A stretch of DNA of 64,000 nucleotides from Sphingomonas suaedae (GTDB lineage Bacteria; Pseudomonadota; Alphaproteobacteria; Sphingomonadales; Sphingomonadaceae), in contig NZ_CP042239.1 of NCBI RefSeq assembly GCF_007833215.1, positions 3,284,001-3,348,000 of the forward strand, given 5' to 3'. The notes under the pieces were generated by a model that saw nothing but the letters and a program-made list of their open reading frames with translations, ran no database searches and was not told the DNA's origin. The translations under genes were made by a program, and so were the position numbers. Positions 46,437-55,004 of this stretch are shown in pieces (the stretch's first letter is position 1; each line of letters begins with the position of its first letter).

Positions 46437-47060
46437 ATGGGAACGCGGCGCGCCTATACCGATGCGGCGCATGCGCCGTTCGACCAGAAGCGAAAATGGG
46501 TCCGCTGGACCAAGACGATGCGCGAGACGTTCCTCGATCATCTCGCTGCCACCTGCAACGTCAGGGAATCGGCTGCGGTGATCGGGGTGATTCCGGGATC
46601 GGTTTATACGCTGCGCCGACGTGAGCCGGCGTTCGCGGCGGCGTGGGAAGAAGCGCTCGCGCTCGGCTATCAGATGCTGGAGACGCGCGTGGTCGGCCAT
46701 GTGCTGGCAGGGCGCACGCGTCACGACCCGCTGGGTTGCGGGGTCGACAGCGCGCTCGGGCCGATCGATTTCGAGAGCGCGCTGCGCCTTCTGATGGCGC
46801 ATCGCAATGTCCCCGGAAAGCCGCGCACCCATGGTCGAGGTCCGCAGTTCGCGGCACCCGACGAAACCGACGCGCTGCTGCTCAAACGACTGAAGGCGAT
46901 CGAGACGCGGCGTGCGCGTGACGCCGAATGGGCGGCGCAGGTCGACGCGAAGACGGCAGGGTTGCTGACGCATGGTGCGGGGGCAGGCGGTCCGGTCCCG
47001 GTGCGCGATGCGGCGACCGAGCATGCGCCGCAAGCGGAGGTGGCGCACGATGGCGAGTGA
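46437..47060 (+). CDS. Small terminase-like DNA-packaging protein
   Basis: A 207-residue protein. Start ATG at 46437 has GGAG just before it. The N-terminal half contains a helix-turn-helix-like region (ETFLDHLAATCNVRESAAVIGVIPGSVYTLRRREPAF, about 26-62), the kind used by small terminase subunits to recognise DNA. It directly precedes and overlaps terL. The tail is Ala/Arg-rich and poorly conserved. The assignment leans on order as well as sequence. Confidence 0.7.
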   Translation: MGTRRAYTDAAHAPFDQKRKWVRWTKTMRETFLDHLAATCNVRESAAVIGVIPGSVYTLRRREPAFAAAWEEALALGYQMLETRVVGHVLAGRTRHDPLGCGVDSALGPIDFESALRLLMAHRNVPGKPRTHGRGPQFAAPDETDALLLKRLKAIETRRARDAEWAAQVDAKTAGLLTHGAGAGGPVPVRDAATEHAPQAEVAHDGE

Positions 47061-48372
47061 CGCGGAGATCGCGGCGTTCATCGATCGGCTGATCGCGCTT
47101 CCCGACGAAGAGCGTGGCCATGCCGTGCGCGGGATGACGGCGCCGATGCGGCGCGAGTTCCTCGCGCGGTGGCGGATCTGGGCGCATGACGGGCAGATGA
47201 TGCCCCCGGGCGAGTGGCGGGTGTGGCTGATCCGGGCCGGGCGTGGCTTTGGCAAGACGCGGGCGGGGAGCGAATGGGTCAACCAGCTGGCGGCGGATGC
47301 GCCGGAGGGGCGGTTTGCGCTGGTCGGGGCGAGCCTGGACGAAGTGCGGCGGGTGATGATCGAAGGGCAATCGGGGCTGATCGCGGTGGCGCGGGCGGAC
47401 CGCCGCCCGGTATGGAAGGCGAATGCGCGTGAGTTGCACTGGCCATCGGGGGCGGTCGGCTTCGCCTATTCGGCGGAATCCCCGGAAGGGCTGCGCGGGC
47501 CGGAACATCATGCCGCCTGGGCCGATGAGCTGGGCAAATGGGGGCGGCGCGGCGAGGCGGCGTGGGACAATCTGATGATGGGATTGCGGCTGGGGGACCG
47601 GCCGCGCGTACTGGTGACCACGACGCCGCGCCCGACGCGGCTGATGCGGCGGGTGATGGCGTTGCCGAACTGCGTCGAGACGCGCGGGAGGACGCGGGAC
47701 AATCCGCATCTGCCCGCGAGTTTCGTCGCGGCGATGGAGGCCGATTATGGCGGCACGCGGCTGGGGCGGCAGGAGCTGGAGGGCGAGCTGCTGGTCGATG
47801 TGCCGGGGGCATTGTGGTCGTCGGCGATGATCGAGGCGGCGCGGGCGGTCGTGGTGGACGAACCTGTGCGTGTGGTGGTGGGCGTCGATCCGCCGGCGAG
47901 CGCGGAGGGCGATGCCTGCGGGATCGTCGCAGTGGCGATCGACGGCGTGGGGCGGCTGTGCGTGCTGGAGGATGCGAGCGTGGCGGGGCTGTCGCCCGAG
48001 GGCTGGGCGCAGGCGGTGGCGGCGTGCGCGCGGCGGCATGGCGCGGACCGGGTGGTCGCGGAGAAGAACCAGGGCGGCGACATGGTGATGAGCGTGCTGC
48101 GCGCTGCGGCGGTGGCGATGCCGGTGCGGCTGGTCCATGCCAGCCGGGGCAAGGCGGCGCGGGCGGAGCCGGTGGCGGCGCTGTACGAGCGGGGGACAGT
48201 GCGCCACGCGCGGAGCTTTGCGGCGCTGGAAGAGGAACTGTGCGGGCTGGTGCGCGGGGGCGGCTATGTGGGGCCGGGACGCTCGCCCGATCGGGCCGAC
48301 GCGTTGGTGTGGGCGGCGTGGGAGCTGGCGTTGGGGTGGAAGGGGGAGGTGGGGGTGCGGGGGACGGGGTGA
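47050..48372 (+). CDS. Terminase large subunit, GTA/HK97 type
   Basis: A 440-residue DNA-packaging motor. Walker A is RAGRGFGKT (62-70), the Walker B acids are in AWADE (Asp159-Glu160), and the nuclease domain begins VVVGVDPPAS. The start at 47050 overlaps the small terminase gene by 11 bases. The gene is very GC-rich towards its 3' end. It is typical of GTA or phage packaging genes in sphingomonads. Confidence 0.92.
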   Translation: MASDAEIAAFIDRLIALPDEERGHAVRGMTAPMRREFLARWRIWAHDGQMMPPGEWRVWLIRAGRGFGKTRAGSEWVNQLAADAPEGRFALVGASLDEVRRVMIEGQSGLIAVARADRRPVWKANARELHWPSGAVGFAYSAESPEGLRGPEHHAAWADELGKWGRRGEAAWDNLMMGLRLGDRPRVLVTTTPRPTRLMRRVMALPNCVETRGRTRDNPHLPASFVAAMEADYGGTRLGRQELEGELLVDVPGALWSSAMIEAARAVVVDEPVRVVVGVDPPASAEGDACGIVAVAIDGVGRLCVLEDASVAGLSPEGWAQAVAACARRHGADRVVAEKNQGGDMVMSVLRAAAVAMPVRLVHASRGKAARAEPVAALYERGTVRHARSFAALEEELCGLVRGGGYVGPGRSPDRADALVWAAWELALGWKGEVGVRGTG

Positions 48373-48427
48373 ACGTGGCCGAACTCGACCCTAGCCGCGG
48401 CCCGCGCCCCCGGCTAAGCCTTGCGCG

Positions 48428-49168
48428 ATGTGCGTATTGGCGCTGGCGTGGCGGATGCATCCCAACTGGCCTCTGGTCGCCGCGGGCAACCGCGACGAGC
48501 GGCATGAACGCGCGTCGGCGCCGCTGGGGCGGTGGATGGCGACGCAGCCGCACAACCATGCCGTGATTGGTGGGCGCGACCTCGTTGCGGGGGGAAGCTG
48601 GCTGGCGCTGAACGAGGCGGGGCGGCTGGCGGCGGTGACCAATGTGCGCGGGGAGGCGGCTGATCCCGCCAAGCTATCGCGCGGGTCGTTGGTCACCGAC
48701 ATGCTTGCCGGGCATGAGCCGGAGGATCTGAACGCGTATAACCCGTTCAACCTGATCGCGGTGGATCGCGATGGGCCGCTCTATCTGTCCAACCGGCCGG
48801 ACCCGGTGCGGCGGCCGTTGAGTCCGGGAATGCATGGGCTGTCGAACGGGCTGTTCGATACGCTGTGGCCCAAGACGATCCGGGTGCAGATGGCGCTGAC
48901 CGCCTGGCTGGAGGCGGGGAGCGCATCGCTGGAGCCGCTGTTCGCGGCGCTGGCCGACGAGCGACCGGCGGGGGCGGCGGAGCGGTACGAGCCCGATCCC
49001 TATGAGCCGGTGGATTCGCCGGTGTTCATCCGCAACCCGGTCTATGGGACGCGGTGCAGCACGGTGGTGGCGGTGGATCATCTGGGGCGCGGGCGGATCG
49101 CCGAGCGGCGGTTCAATGCGGCGGGATCGCTGGAGGGCGAGAGCGTGTTGCCGTTTACATGGGCCTGA
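48428..49168 (+). CDS. NRDE (TANGO2-like) family protein
   Basis: A 246-residue protein with the NRDE motif in GNRDERHERASAP (about 19-31), starting MCVLALAWRMHPNWPLVAAGNRDE. The family is an Ntn-hydrolase-like fold with a Cys2; in eukaryotes TANGO2 is linked to heme and lipid handling. It is not a phage structural protein and appears as cargo between terL and portal. Confidence 0.9.
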   Translation: MCVLALAWRMHPNWPLVAAGNRDERHERASAPLGRWMATQPHNHAVIGGRDLVAGGSWLALNEAGRLAAVTNVRGEAADPAKLSRGSLVTDMLAGHEPEDLNAYNPFNLIAVDRDGPLYLSNRPDPVRRPLSPGMHGLSNGLFDTLWPKTIRVQMALTAWLEAGSASLEPLFAALADERPAGAAERYEPDPYEPVDSPVFIRNPVYGTRCSTVVAVDHLGRGRIAERRFNAAGSLEGESVLPFTWA

Positions 49169-49200
49169 CGGCCCATGGCACCGAAGCACAGGAGAATAGG

Positions 49201-49875
49201 ATGACGCCTCGCGAAGTGATCGGCGTGGCCGAGGTGCCGGGCGGAGAGCCGTTGCGGCTGGTTCAGCATGGCCGTGACTTCATCATCATGCTCGAGCGCA
49301 ACGAGCTGATGTCGAGCCGGATGAGCGGATCGGAAGAGGCGCTGGCGGAGATGACGCTGGACCGGCTGAGCGACCCGGCATCGGCGCGGCTGTTGATTGG
49401 CGGATATGGCATGGGGTTTACGCTGCGCGCGGCGCTCAAGCGGCTGGGGCCTAAGGGGTGGGCGTGCGTGGTCGAGCTGGTGCCGGGCATCATCGAATGG
49501 GCGCGCGGACCGATGGCGGAACTGGCCGACGGGTGCCTGGACGACCCGCGCACGCAGCTGGTGATGGGCGATGTCGGGGGGGAGATCGCGCGCAGCCGGG
49601 GCAGCTGGGACGCGATCTTGCTGGATGTCGACAATGGCCCGGACGGGCTGACGCGCGACGCGAATAACGGGCTGTACACGATGCGCGGGCTGGAGCGGGC
49701 GCGGGCGGCGCTGGCACCGGGCGGGGTGCTGGCGGTGTGGTCGGCGGGGCCGGACCCGGCCTTTGCGCGGCGGATGCGCGACGCGGGCTTCGCGATCGAG
49801 GAGGTTCAGGTGCGGGCGCGGCAGAATGGCAAGGGGCCGCGGCACGTCATCTGGTTCGGGCGCCGGCCGGGCTGA
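49201..49875 (+). CDS. Spermidine-synthase-like SAM-dependent methyltransferase family protein
   Basis: A 224-residue protein starting MTPREVIGVAEVPGG. It has a Rossmann core with the motifs RLLIGGYGMGFTLRAAL and ACVVELVPGIIEWARGPM, and AILLDVDNGPDGLT. This resembles spermine/spermidine-synthase-like enzymes lacking the N-terminal domain. The substrate is unknown. Its upstream end follows the NRDE gene by 32 bases; like it, this looks like cargo in the head-gene cluster. Confidence 0.85.
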   Translation: MTPREVIGVAEVPGGEPLRLVQHGRDFIIMLERNELMSSRMSGSEEALAEMTLDRLSDPASARLLIGGYGMGFTLRAALKRLGPKGWACVVELVPGIIEWARGPMAELADGCLDDPRTQLVMGDVGGEIARSRGSWDAILLDVDNGPDGLTRDANNGLYTMRGLERARAALAPGGVLAVWSAGPDPAFARRMRDAGFAIEEVQVRARQNGKGPRHVIWFGRRPG

Positions 49876-50039
49876 TATTCCGCCCATGCGGGCCTGCACC
49901 GCGCGATTTTCTCCGCTCCGGTGCTCACGTGCCATAAGCACGCTGCGCTCCGGTGCTCGAAAATCACGCGTTTCGGCTCCACCTGGACGAAATCTCAGCC
50001 CGACCGGGCAGCGCTAAGCGGAAATTCGGGAGATTCTTC

Positions 50040-51152
50040 ATGAAATGGTTCGGGCGGAAGTCCGGGCGCGACGGATCGCGTCCGGTGTTGGCGCGTGGCG
50101 GCGGGACAATGGCGGCGATGGGCGAGTGGCCGCAAAGCTATGAGGCGCAGGTGCGGGCGGGTTATGCCGCGAATCCGGTGGCGCAGCGGGCGGTGCGGTT
50201 CGTGATGGATGCCTTTGCCGGGGCGCCGGTCGCGGCGAGCGATCCCGCGCTGCTGGCGCTGTCGAGCGCGCGCAGCCAGGGGCAGGAGCTGATCGCGATC
50301 CTGTCGGCGCATCTGATGCTGCACGGCAATGCCTATGTTCAGCTGCTGGGCGATGGCGCGGGCGGCGTGGCCGAGCTGTTCGCGCTGCGGCCCGAGCGGG
50401 TGAGCGTCGAGAGCGATGCGGGCGGCTGGCCGGTGGCCTATCGCTATCGCGTGGGCGGGAGCGTGAGCCGCATCGCGGCGGAGGATGCGGCGGGGCGGGC
50501 GCAGGTGATTCATATCCGCAGCTTCAATCCGCTGGACGATCATTATGGGCTGGGGTGCCTCGGCGCGGCGTCGGGCGCGATCGCGATCCACAATGCGGCG
50601 ACGCGGTGGAACAAGGCGCTGCTCGACAATGCGGCGCGGCCATCGGGCGCGCTGGTCTACGAGCCGGGGGACGGGAGCGCCCTCAGCCCCGCCCAGTTCG
50701 ACCGACTGAAGGGGGAGATGGAAGCGGGGTTTGCGGGCGCGGCCAATGCGGGGCGGCCGATGCTGCTGGAAGGCGGGCTCAAATGGCAGGCGATGAGCAT
50801 GACCCCGGCGGACATGGATTTCGTGGGGCTGAAGGCCGCGGCGGCGCGCGAGATCGCGCTGGCGTTCGGGGTGCCGCCGATGCTGATCGGACTGCCCGGC
50901 GACAACAGCTATGCCAATTATCGCGAGGCGAACAAGGCGGTGTGGCGGATGACGATCCTGCCGCTGGCGGACATGGTGTTGAGCGCCTTGGGGCAGGGAC
51001 TGTCGCCCTGGTTCCCCGAGGCGCGGCTGTGGGTCGAGATCGACAAGGTTCCGGCGATGGCCGAGGATCGCGAGCGGCTGTGGCGCAGCGTGTCGGGTGC
51101 CGAGTTCCTGAGCGACTCGGAGAAGCGGGCGATGTTGGGGATAGACCGATGA
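50040..51152 (+). CDS. Phage/GTA portal protein
   Basis: A 370-residue HK97-type portal. The start at 50040 follows CGGGAG. It contains the family patterns LSAHLMLHGNAYVQLLGDG, VIHIRSFNPLDDHYGLGCL and GVPPMLIGLPGDNSYANYREANKAVWRMTILPL. It forms the ring through which DNA enters the capsid. The last four bases overlap the next gene. Confidence 0.93.
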   Translation: MKWFGRKSGRDGSRPVLARGGGTMAAMGEWPQSYEAQVRAGYAANPVAQRAVRFVMDAFAGAPVAASDPALLALSSARSQGQELIAILSAHLMLHGNAYVQLLGDGAGGVAELFALRPERVSVESDAGGWPVAYRYRVGGSVSRIAAEDAAGRAQVIHIRSFNPLDDHYGLGCLGAASGAIAIHNAATRWNKALLDNAARPSGALVYEPGDGSALSPAQFDRLKGEMEAGFAGAANAGRPMLLEGGLKWQAMSMTPADMDFVGLKAAAAREIALAFGVPPMLIGLPGDNSYANYREANKAVWRMTILPLADMVLSALGQGLSPWFPEARLWVEIDKVPAMAEDRERLWRSVSGAEFLSDSEKRAMLGIDR

Positions 51153-51466
51153 GCGCGCCGGTGGACGGACGGCTGCTGGCGCAACTGATCGCGCAGGGGA
51201 CCGCCGAAGGCGCGGATATGGCGACGCTGCGCGGGATCGCCGAGGAGGCGGGCGAGCTGGGCGCGAGCAGGGCGCTGGCGCGGCTGGGACTCGACGATCC
51301 GAAGGCGGGCAAGGACATGGGCGAGCTGCGCGAATTGCTGGAGGCGTGGCGCGACGCCAAGCGATCGGCGGTGAAGGCGGTGGCCGGATGGGTGGTGCGG
51401 ATGGTGCTGGCGCTGGTCGTGGTCGGGCTGGCGGTGAAACTGGGGTTTTGGGGGTTGGGGAAGTGA
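51149..51466 (+). CDS. Small membrane protein of the GTA cluster (DUF6127-like)
   Basis: A 105-residue protein starting MSAPVDGRLLAQLIAQGTAEG. The N-terminal half is helical and charged; the end is one membrane helix (about 80-100, VVRMVLALVVVGLAVKLGFW). It lies between portal and protease, where GTA clusters carry a short accessory gene. The match to DUF6127 is from memory of its form and location, not certain. Confidence 0.65.
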   Translation: MSAPVDGRLLAQLIAQGTAEGADMATLRGIAEEAGELGASRALARLGLDDPKAGKDMGELRELLEAWRDAKRSAVKAVAGWVVRMVLALVVVGLAVKLGFWGLGK

Positions 51467-52017
51467 GGGGCGCGGGGTTCCGTTCTGTTGCGAACGCAGG
51501 AGCCCAGAGCCACGCGGCGAACCGCCCGCGACCCTGGACCCCTGCTTTCGCAGGGGAACAGGAGTCTTCAGGCGGGCCTGTTCGCTTTGCCGGTTATGCG
51601 GCGGTGTTCGATGTGCCGGACCGGGGCGGGGATGTGATCCGGCCCGGAGCGTTCGGGAGCCGGGTGCGGCGGGTGCCGTTGCTGTGGCAGCATCGGGGCA
51701 AGCCGGTCGGGGTGATCGAGGCGATCGGCGAGGACGCGCGGGGGCTGCGCGTGACAGCGCGGGTCGATGCGCCTGAGCTGGCGGCGTTGGTGGCGAAGGG
51801 GGCTGTCAACGGGCTGAGCTTCGGATACCGGACGGTCAAGACGCGGCAGGGGCGGTGGCGCGAGATCGAGGCGCTGGAGCTGTGCGAGGTGAGCCTGGTG
51901 GCGCGGCCGATGCAGGGACTCGCGCGGGTTCACGCGGTGGAGGGTGTGACTGCGGTCTCTGCGAGGCCTGACCGCCCCACCCAGCCCATTGTCGGGTCGG
52001 TCAGGCTGCCAGCCTGA
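51463..52017 (+). CDS. HK97-family prohead protease
   Basis: A 184-residue protease. The only suitable start is a GTG at 51463 that overlaps the previous stop (GTGA). Residues about 12-33 (AGAQSHAANRPRPWTPAFAGE) are encoded by a REP-like element, so they are probably an insertion-derived N-terminus. The protease domain follows with RFAGYAAVFDVPDRGGDVIRPGAFG (about 40-64) and the His/Ser-type pattern LLWQHRGKPVG and GAVNGLSFGYRT. It matures the capsid. The C-terminal 20 residues also look non-conserved. Confidence 0.88.
   Translation: MRGAGFRSVANAGAQSHAANRPRPWTPAFAGEQESSGGPVRFAGYAAVFDVPDRGGDVIRPGAFGSRVRRVPLLWQHRGKPVGVIEAIGEDARGLRVTARVDAPELAALVAKGAVNGLSFGYRTVKTRQGRWREIEALELCEVSLVARPMQGLARVHAVEGVTAVSARPDRPTQPIVGSVRLPA
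51493..51556. repeat. REP-like element, copy 2, inside the protease gene
   Basis: Resembles copy 1 at 175-254 in the same orientation: GCCCAGAG, then CCCTGGAC, then hairpin CCCCTGC/GCAGGGG (51539-51545 and 51550-51556, loop TTTC). The first hairpin is degenerate. It is translated as part of the protease N-terminus. Confidence 0.55.
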
Positions 52018-52076
52018 CCTGAACCGCACGGGTCACGGTTCACCCGGTAATCCTGAACGGGAGTGGCCTGTTCCGG

Positions 52077-52364
52077 CTATCCAAGCCGACGGGCATTGGC
52101 GCGGACCTTGCGGCGGTAGTGGGCGATCGCCTTGCGGGTGGTGGTGGCGGGGCTGAGGCCCATGGCGCCGGTCATGATTGCCATTTGCAGTTCGAACGCG
52201 GCGGTCATCTTTTCGGAGATCATGCGTTCGGTTTCGCGCTGCGCCTCGGCGCCGCCCTGGGCGATCTTTGCCGTGCGCAGCCCCATTACGGCGGCGGATT
52301 CCCAGCCGAGCGACCAGGCGTCGAATCCGGCGTTCATCCAGCTTTTGTTGGAGCGTTTCGACAT
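52077..52364 (-). CDS. Conserved small protein on the opposite strand of the GTA cluster
   Basis: A 95-residue protein starting MSKRSNKSWMNAGFDAWSLGWESAAVMGLRTAKIAQGG, helical and charged, ending KAIAHYRRKVRANARRLG. The start at 52364 has GGGAATT before it. A longer frame upstream is rejected for lack of coding look. The function is unknown; an opposite-strand gene inside a head cluster suggests separate regulation. Confidence 0.65.
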   Translation of the reverse strand: MSKRSNKSWMNAGFDAWSLGWESAAVMGLRTAKIAQGGAEAQRETERMISEKMTAAFELQMAIMTGAMGLSPATTTRKAIAHYRRKVRANARRLG

Positions 52365-52483
52365 TTGGAATTCCCGGAGTGGTGGTGACGCGGTCCTAAC
52401 GATGCAGGATCCCGGATGGGCCCGCGTCGCCGCGCGTAAAATGGGCTGCTTGCTGATTTTCTGAGACGATGGGGCTCGCCTGA

Positions 52484-52540
52484 CGCGGGCCCCCTCCACC
52501 ATCGCTTTGCGATGGTCCCCCTCCCCGTTCCGGGGAGGAT
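52484..52540. repeat. REP-like repeat with two hairpins, upstream of the capsid gene
   Basis: Contains hairpin CCATCGC/GCGATGG (52499-52505 and 52509-52515) and a second with perfect 8-bp stem CCTCCCCG/CGGGGAGG (52520-52527 and 52531-52538, loop TTC). The latter is repeated exactly at 53740-53758. It is followed by the capsid gene 20 bases later. Confidence 0.6.
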
Positions 52541-52560
52541 TTTTTGTGTGGGAGAACAAC

Positions 52561-53616
52561 ATGGAAACGAAGGCGGATGTCCTCGAACAATCGTTCGAGG
52601 CGATGGAAGCGGCTGGCGTGCCGGTGGCGCGGCCGATGTTGAGTGGCGCGCGCAGCACCAATGGCGCGGCGTTCGAGGGGTTTCTGCGCAGCGGGAGCGG
52701 CGCACTGGAGATGAAGGCGCTGTCGGGGACGAGCGGCGGTGAGGGCGGCTATGCCATTCCGCGCGAGATCGACGGGTTGGTCGATGCGACGCTTGCCAGC
52801 ATCTCGCCGATCCGGGCGATCGCCAATGTCGTGACCGTGGGAAGCTCCGGCTATCGCAAGCTGGTGGCGTCGGGCGGGACGCCGTCAGGCTGGGCGAGCG
52901 AGACCGGTGCGCGCGACGAGACCGATACCGCGACGTTCAACGAGATCGCGCCGCCGATGGGCGACCTGTTCGCCAATCCTGCCGCGAGCCAGACGATGCT
53001 GGACGATGCGGCGTTCGACGTCGAAGCCTGGCTGGCCGACGAGATCGCACGCGAATTCGCCCGCGCCGAGGCTGCGGCGTTCGTGAGCGGCAACGGGATC
53101 AACAAGCCCAAGGGCTTCCTGTCCTATGCCACTGCGGCGACCGGCGACGACGCGCGCGCCTTCGGCACGTTGCAGCATGTGCCCTCGGGCGCGGCGGGCG
53201 CGTTCGGGGCGAACCCGGAGGAGACGCTGATCGACCTGGTCCAGGCGCTGCGGTCGCCCTATCGCCAGGGCGCGGTGTTCGTGATGAATTCGGCGACGCT
53301 GGCGCGGATCCGCAAGCTCAAGACGAGCGACGGGGCGTTCCTGTGGCAGCCGTCGCTGAGCGCGGGACAGCCGGCGAGCCTGCTGGGCTATCCGGTGGTC
53401 GAGGCCGAAGACATGCCCGACATCGCTGCGGGATCGCTGTCGATCGCGTTCGGCAACTTCAAGGCAGGCTATCTGATTGCCGAGCGCGGCGAGACGCAGG
53501 TGCTGCGCGATCCGTACAGCAACAAGCCGTTCGTCCACTTCTACGCCACCAAACGGGTCGGCGGGGCAGTGACCAATAGCGAGGCGATCAAGCTGTTGAA
53601 GTTCGCGACCGCCTGA
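52561..53616 (+). CDS. Major capsid protein, HK97 fold
   Basis: A 351-residue coat protein. Start ATG at 52561 after GGGAG; the upstream part of the frame is repeat sequence. Typical HK97 features are the N-terminal helix region removed by protease (about 1-60), then GGYAIPREIDGLVDATL, SGNGINKPKGFLSYA, and GAVFVMNSATLARIRKLKTSDG, ending LLGYPVVEAEDMPDIAAGSLSIAFGNFKAGYLIAERG. It forms the head shell. Confidence 0.93.
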   Translation: METKADVLEQSFEAMEAAGVPVARPMLSGARSTNGAAFEGFLRSGSGALEMKALSGTSGGEGGYAIPREIDGLVDATLASISPIRAIANVVTVGSSGYRKLVASGGTPSGWASETGARDETDTATFNEIAPPMGDLFANPAASQTMLDDAAFDVEAWLADEIAREFARAEAAAFVSGNGINKPKGFLSYATAATGDDARAFGTLQHVPSGAAGAFGANPEETLIDLVQALRSPYRQGAVFVMNSATLARIRKLKTSDGAFLWQPSLSAGQPASLLGYPVVEAEDMPDIAAGSLSIAFGNFKAGYLIAERGETQVLRDPYSNKPFVHFYATKRVGGAVTNSEAIKLLKFATA

Positions 53617-53710
53617 CGCCGTCGCGCGCGCGCTGCCGAAGTTCAGCGCGAGCTGATCGGGCGAACCATTTTTGGGGCGGGGGATGAGGTAAAGGTTCGC
53701 TTCGTGGCGG

Positions 53711-53760
53711 GCCACCTCGACCATGATGCGCATGGTCCCCCTCCCCGTTCCGGGGAGGAT
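53711..53760. repeat. REP-like repeat, copy 2, upstream of the spike-base gene
   Basis: Shares the 8-bp hairpin CCTCCCCG/CGGGGAGG (53740-53747 and 53751-53758) with the repeat at 52484-52540. The purine strand GGGGAGG lies just before the next ATG and acts as its ribosome site. Confidence 0.6.
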
Positions 53761-53762
53761 TT

Positions 53763-54029
53763 ATGAGCGATCCATTTGCGAATCTGGCCGACACGGTGTC
53801 GGCGCCGGCGACCCGTGCGGTGGCGGTGACGCCGCATGACAGCAATCCGCTGACCGATAGTCCCAAGGCACTTTATGTCGGGACCGGGGGCAATATCACC
53901 ATGCGCGGGGTGAACTGCACCGCCGACACGCTGTGGAAGAATGTTCCCGCCGGCACGGTGCTGCCGTTTCGCGCGCGATACGTGCGGGCGACCGGCACCA
54001 GCGCGGCCGACCTGCTGGCGCTGTACTGA
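53763..54029 (+). CDS. GTA spike base protein, RCAP_Rcc01079 family
   Basis: An 88-residue protein. The pattern ALYVGTGGNITMRGV...DTLWKNVPAGTVLPFRARYVRATGTSAADLLALY is characteristic of the spike base protein of Rhodobacter-type GTA. It is thought to hold head spikes. Its ribosome site GGGGAGGAT is supplied by the preceding repeat. The stop overlaps the next ATG (TGATG). Confidence 0.85.
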   Translation: MSDPFANLADTVSAPATRAVAVTPHDSNPLTDSPKALYVGTGGNITMRGVNCTADTLWKNVPAGTVLPFRARYVRATGTSAADLLALY

Positions 54030-54976
54030 TGGGGGCGATCGGGATCGGGCCGTCGCTGGCGCTGCGGCAGCGCGGGTGGGTGCGCGGGTTCGACTTTTCG
54101 GGCGGGGCGATGCCCCCGGGGGCGGCGCTGACGCGGGCGTCGTCGGGGAGCCGCTGGACGACACAGGGTGTGCTGACGAGCGAAGCGGCGGACGTGGCGC
54201 GGTTCGATCACCATCCGGTGACGGGCGCGCGGCGGGGGCTGCTGATCGAGGGCGGGCAGACCAATATGCTTTCGAGGTCGGGTGCGCTGGCCAGTGCGCC
54301 CTGGACGGTGGCGAGCGCGGTGCTGACCGAAGGGCAGGCGTCGCCCGATGGCGCGAACGCCGCGACGCTGATGAACGACGCGGCCGGCGCGGCCTATGGT
54401 CAGGTGTGGCAGGGGCTGGCGGCGACGAGCGGGGTGGTTTGCCTGTCGGCCTATCTGCGCAAGGACGCGGTCGGCAAGGCAACGCGCTTTGCCTTGCTGC
54501 GCTTTGGCGGCACGATCGATCTGGGGGTCGATACCGCCACCGGGGAGGTCGCCGATGTGCGGGGCAATGCGACGGGGCACGGCGTCGAGGATTGCGGCGC
54601 ATGGTGGCGCGTGTGGATCGCGACGGGGACGAGCGTAAACAGCGTCACGCTGCATCCGGCATGCGGTGCCGGGGCGATGGCGACGACGAGTTACAGCTCT
54701 GCCGTGACCGGCGCGGCCATTATCTGGGGCGTGCAGGTTGAAGCGCGTGCCACCCCGTCGAGCTATGTTGCGAGCGGCGCGTCCGCGGCGGCGCGCGCCG
54801 CCGATATGCTGACGCTGAACTGGGGGATGCACGGGGTTGCCGATGGCGCGACGACGATCCGCTTCACCTTTGACGATTTGAGCAGCCAGGATGTGGCGGC
54901 GACGATCGCGGGCGGCGTGGCGGTGGTGCCCACGACGCTGGCGCGGCCGTGGCTGCGCGCCGCGCAGATCGTCTGA
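54029..54976 (+). CDS. Head spike fibre-like protein
   Basis: A 315-residue protein starting MGAIGIGPSLALRQRGWVRGFDF. It contains the domain seen in phage and GTA spike fibres, with the pattern GARRGLLIEGGQTNMLSRSG, then a beta-rich part (SSYVASGASAAARAADMLTLNW). It probably binds carbohydrate on the recipient cell. The start overlaps the spike-base stop. Confidence 0.75.
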   Translation: MGAIGIGPSLALRQRGWVRGFDFSGGAMPPGAALTRASSGSRWTTQGVLTSEAADVARFDHHPVTGARRGLLIEGGQTNMLSRSGALASAPWTVASAVLTEGQASPDGANAATLMNDAAGAAYGQVWQGLAATSGVVCLSAYLRKDAVGKATRFALLRFGGTIDLGVDTATGEVADVRGNATGHGVEDCGAWWRVWIATGTSVNSVTLHPACGAGAMATTSYSSAVTGAAIIWGVQVEARATPSSYVASGASAAARAADMLTLNWGMHGVADGATTIRFTFDDLSSQDVAATIAGGVAVVPTTLARPWLRAAQIV

Positions 54977-55004
54977 AACCAACCCCATTATCGGGAGAGA
55001 TGAG

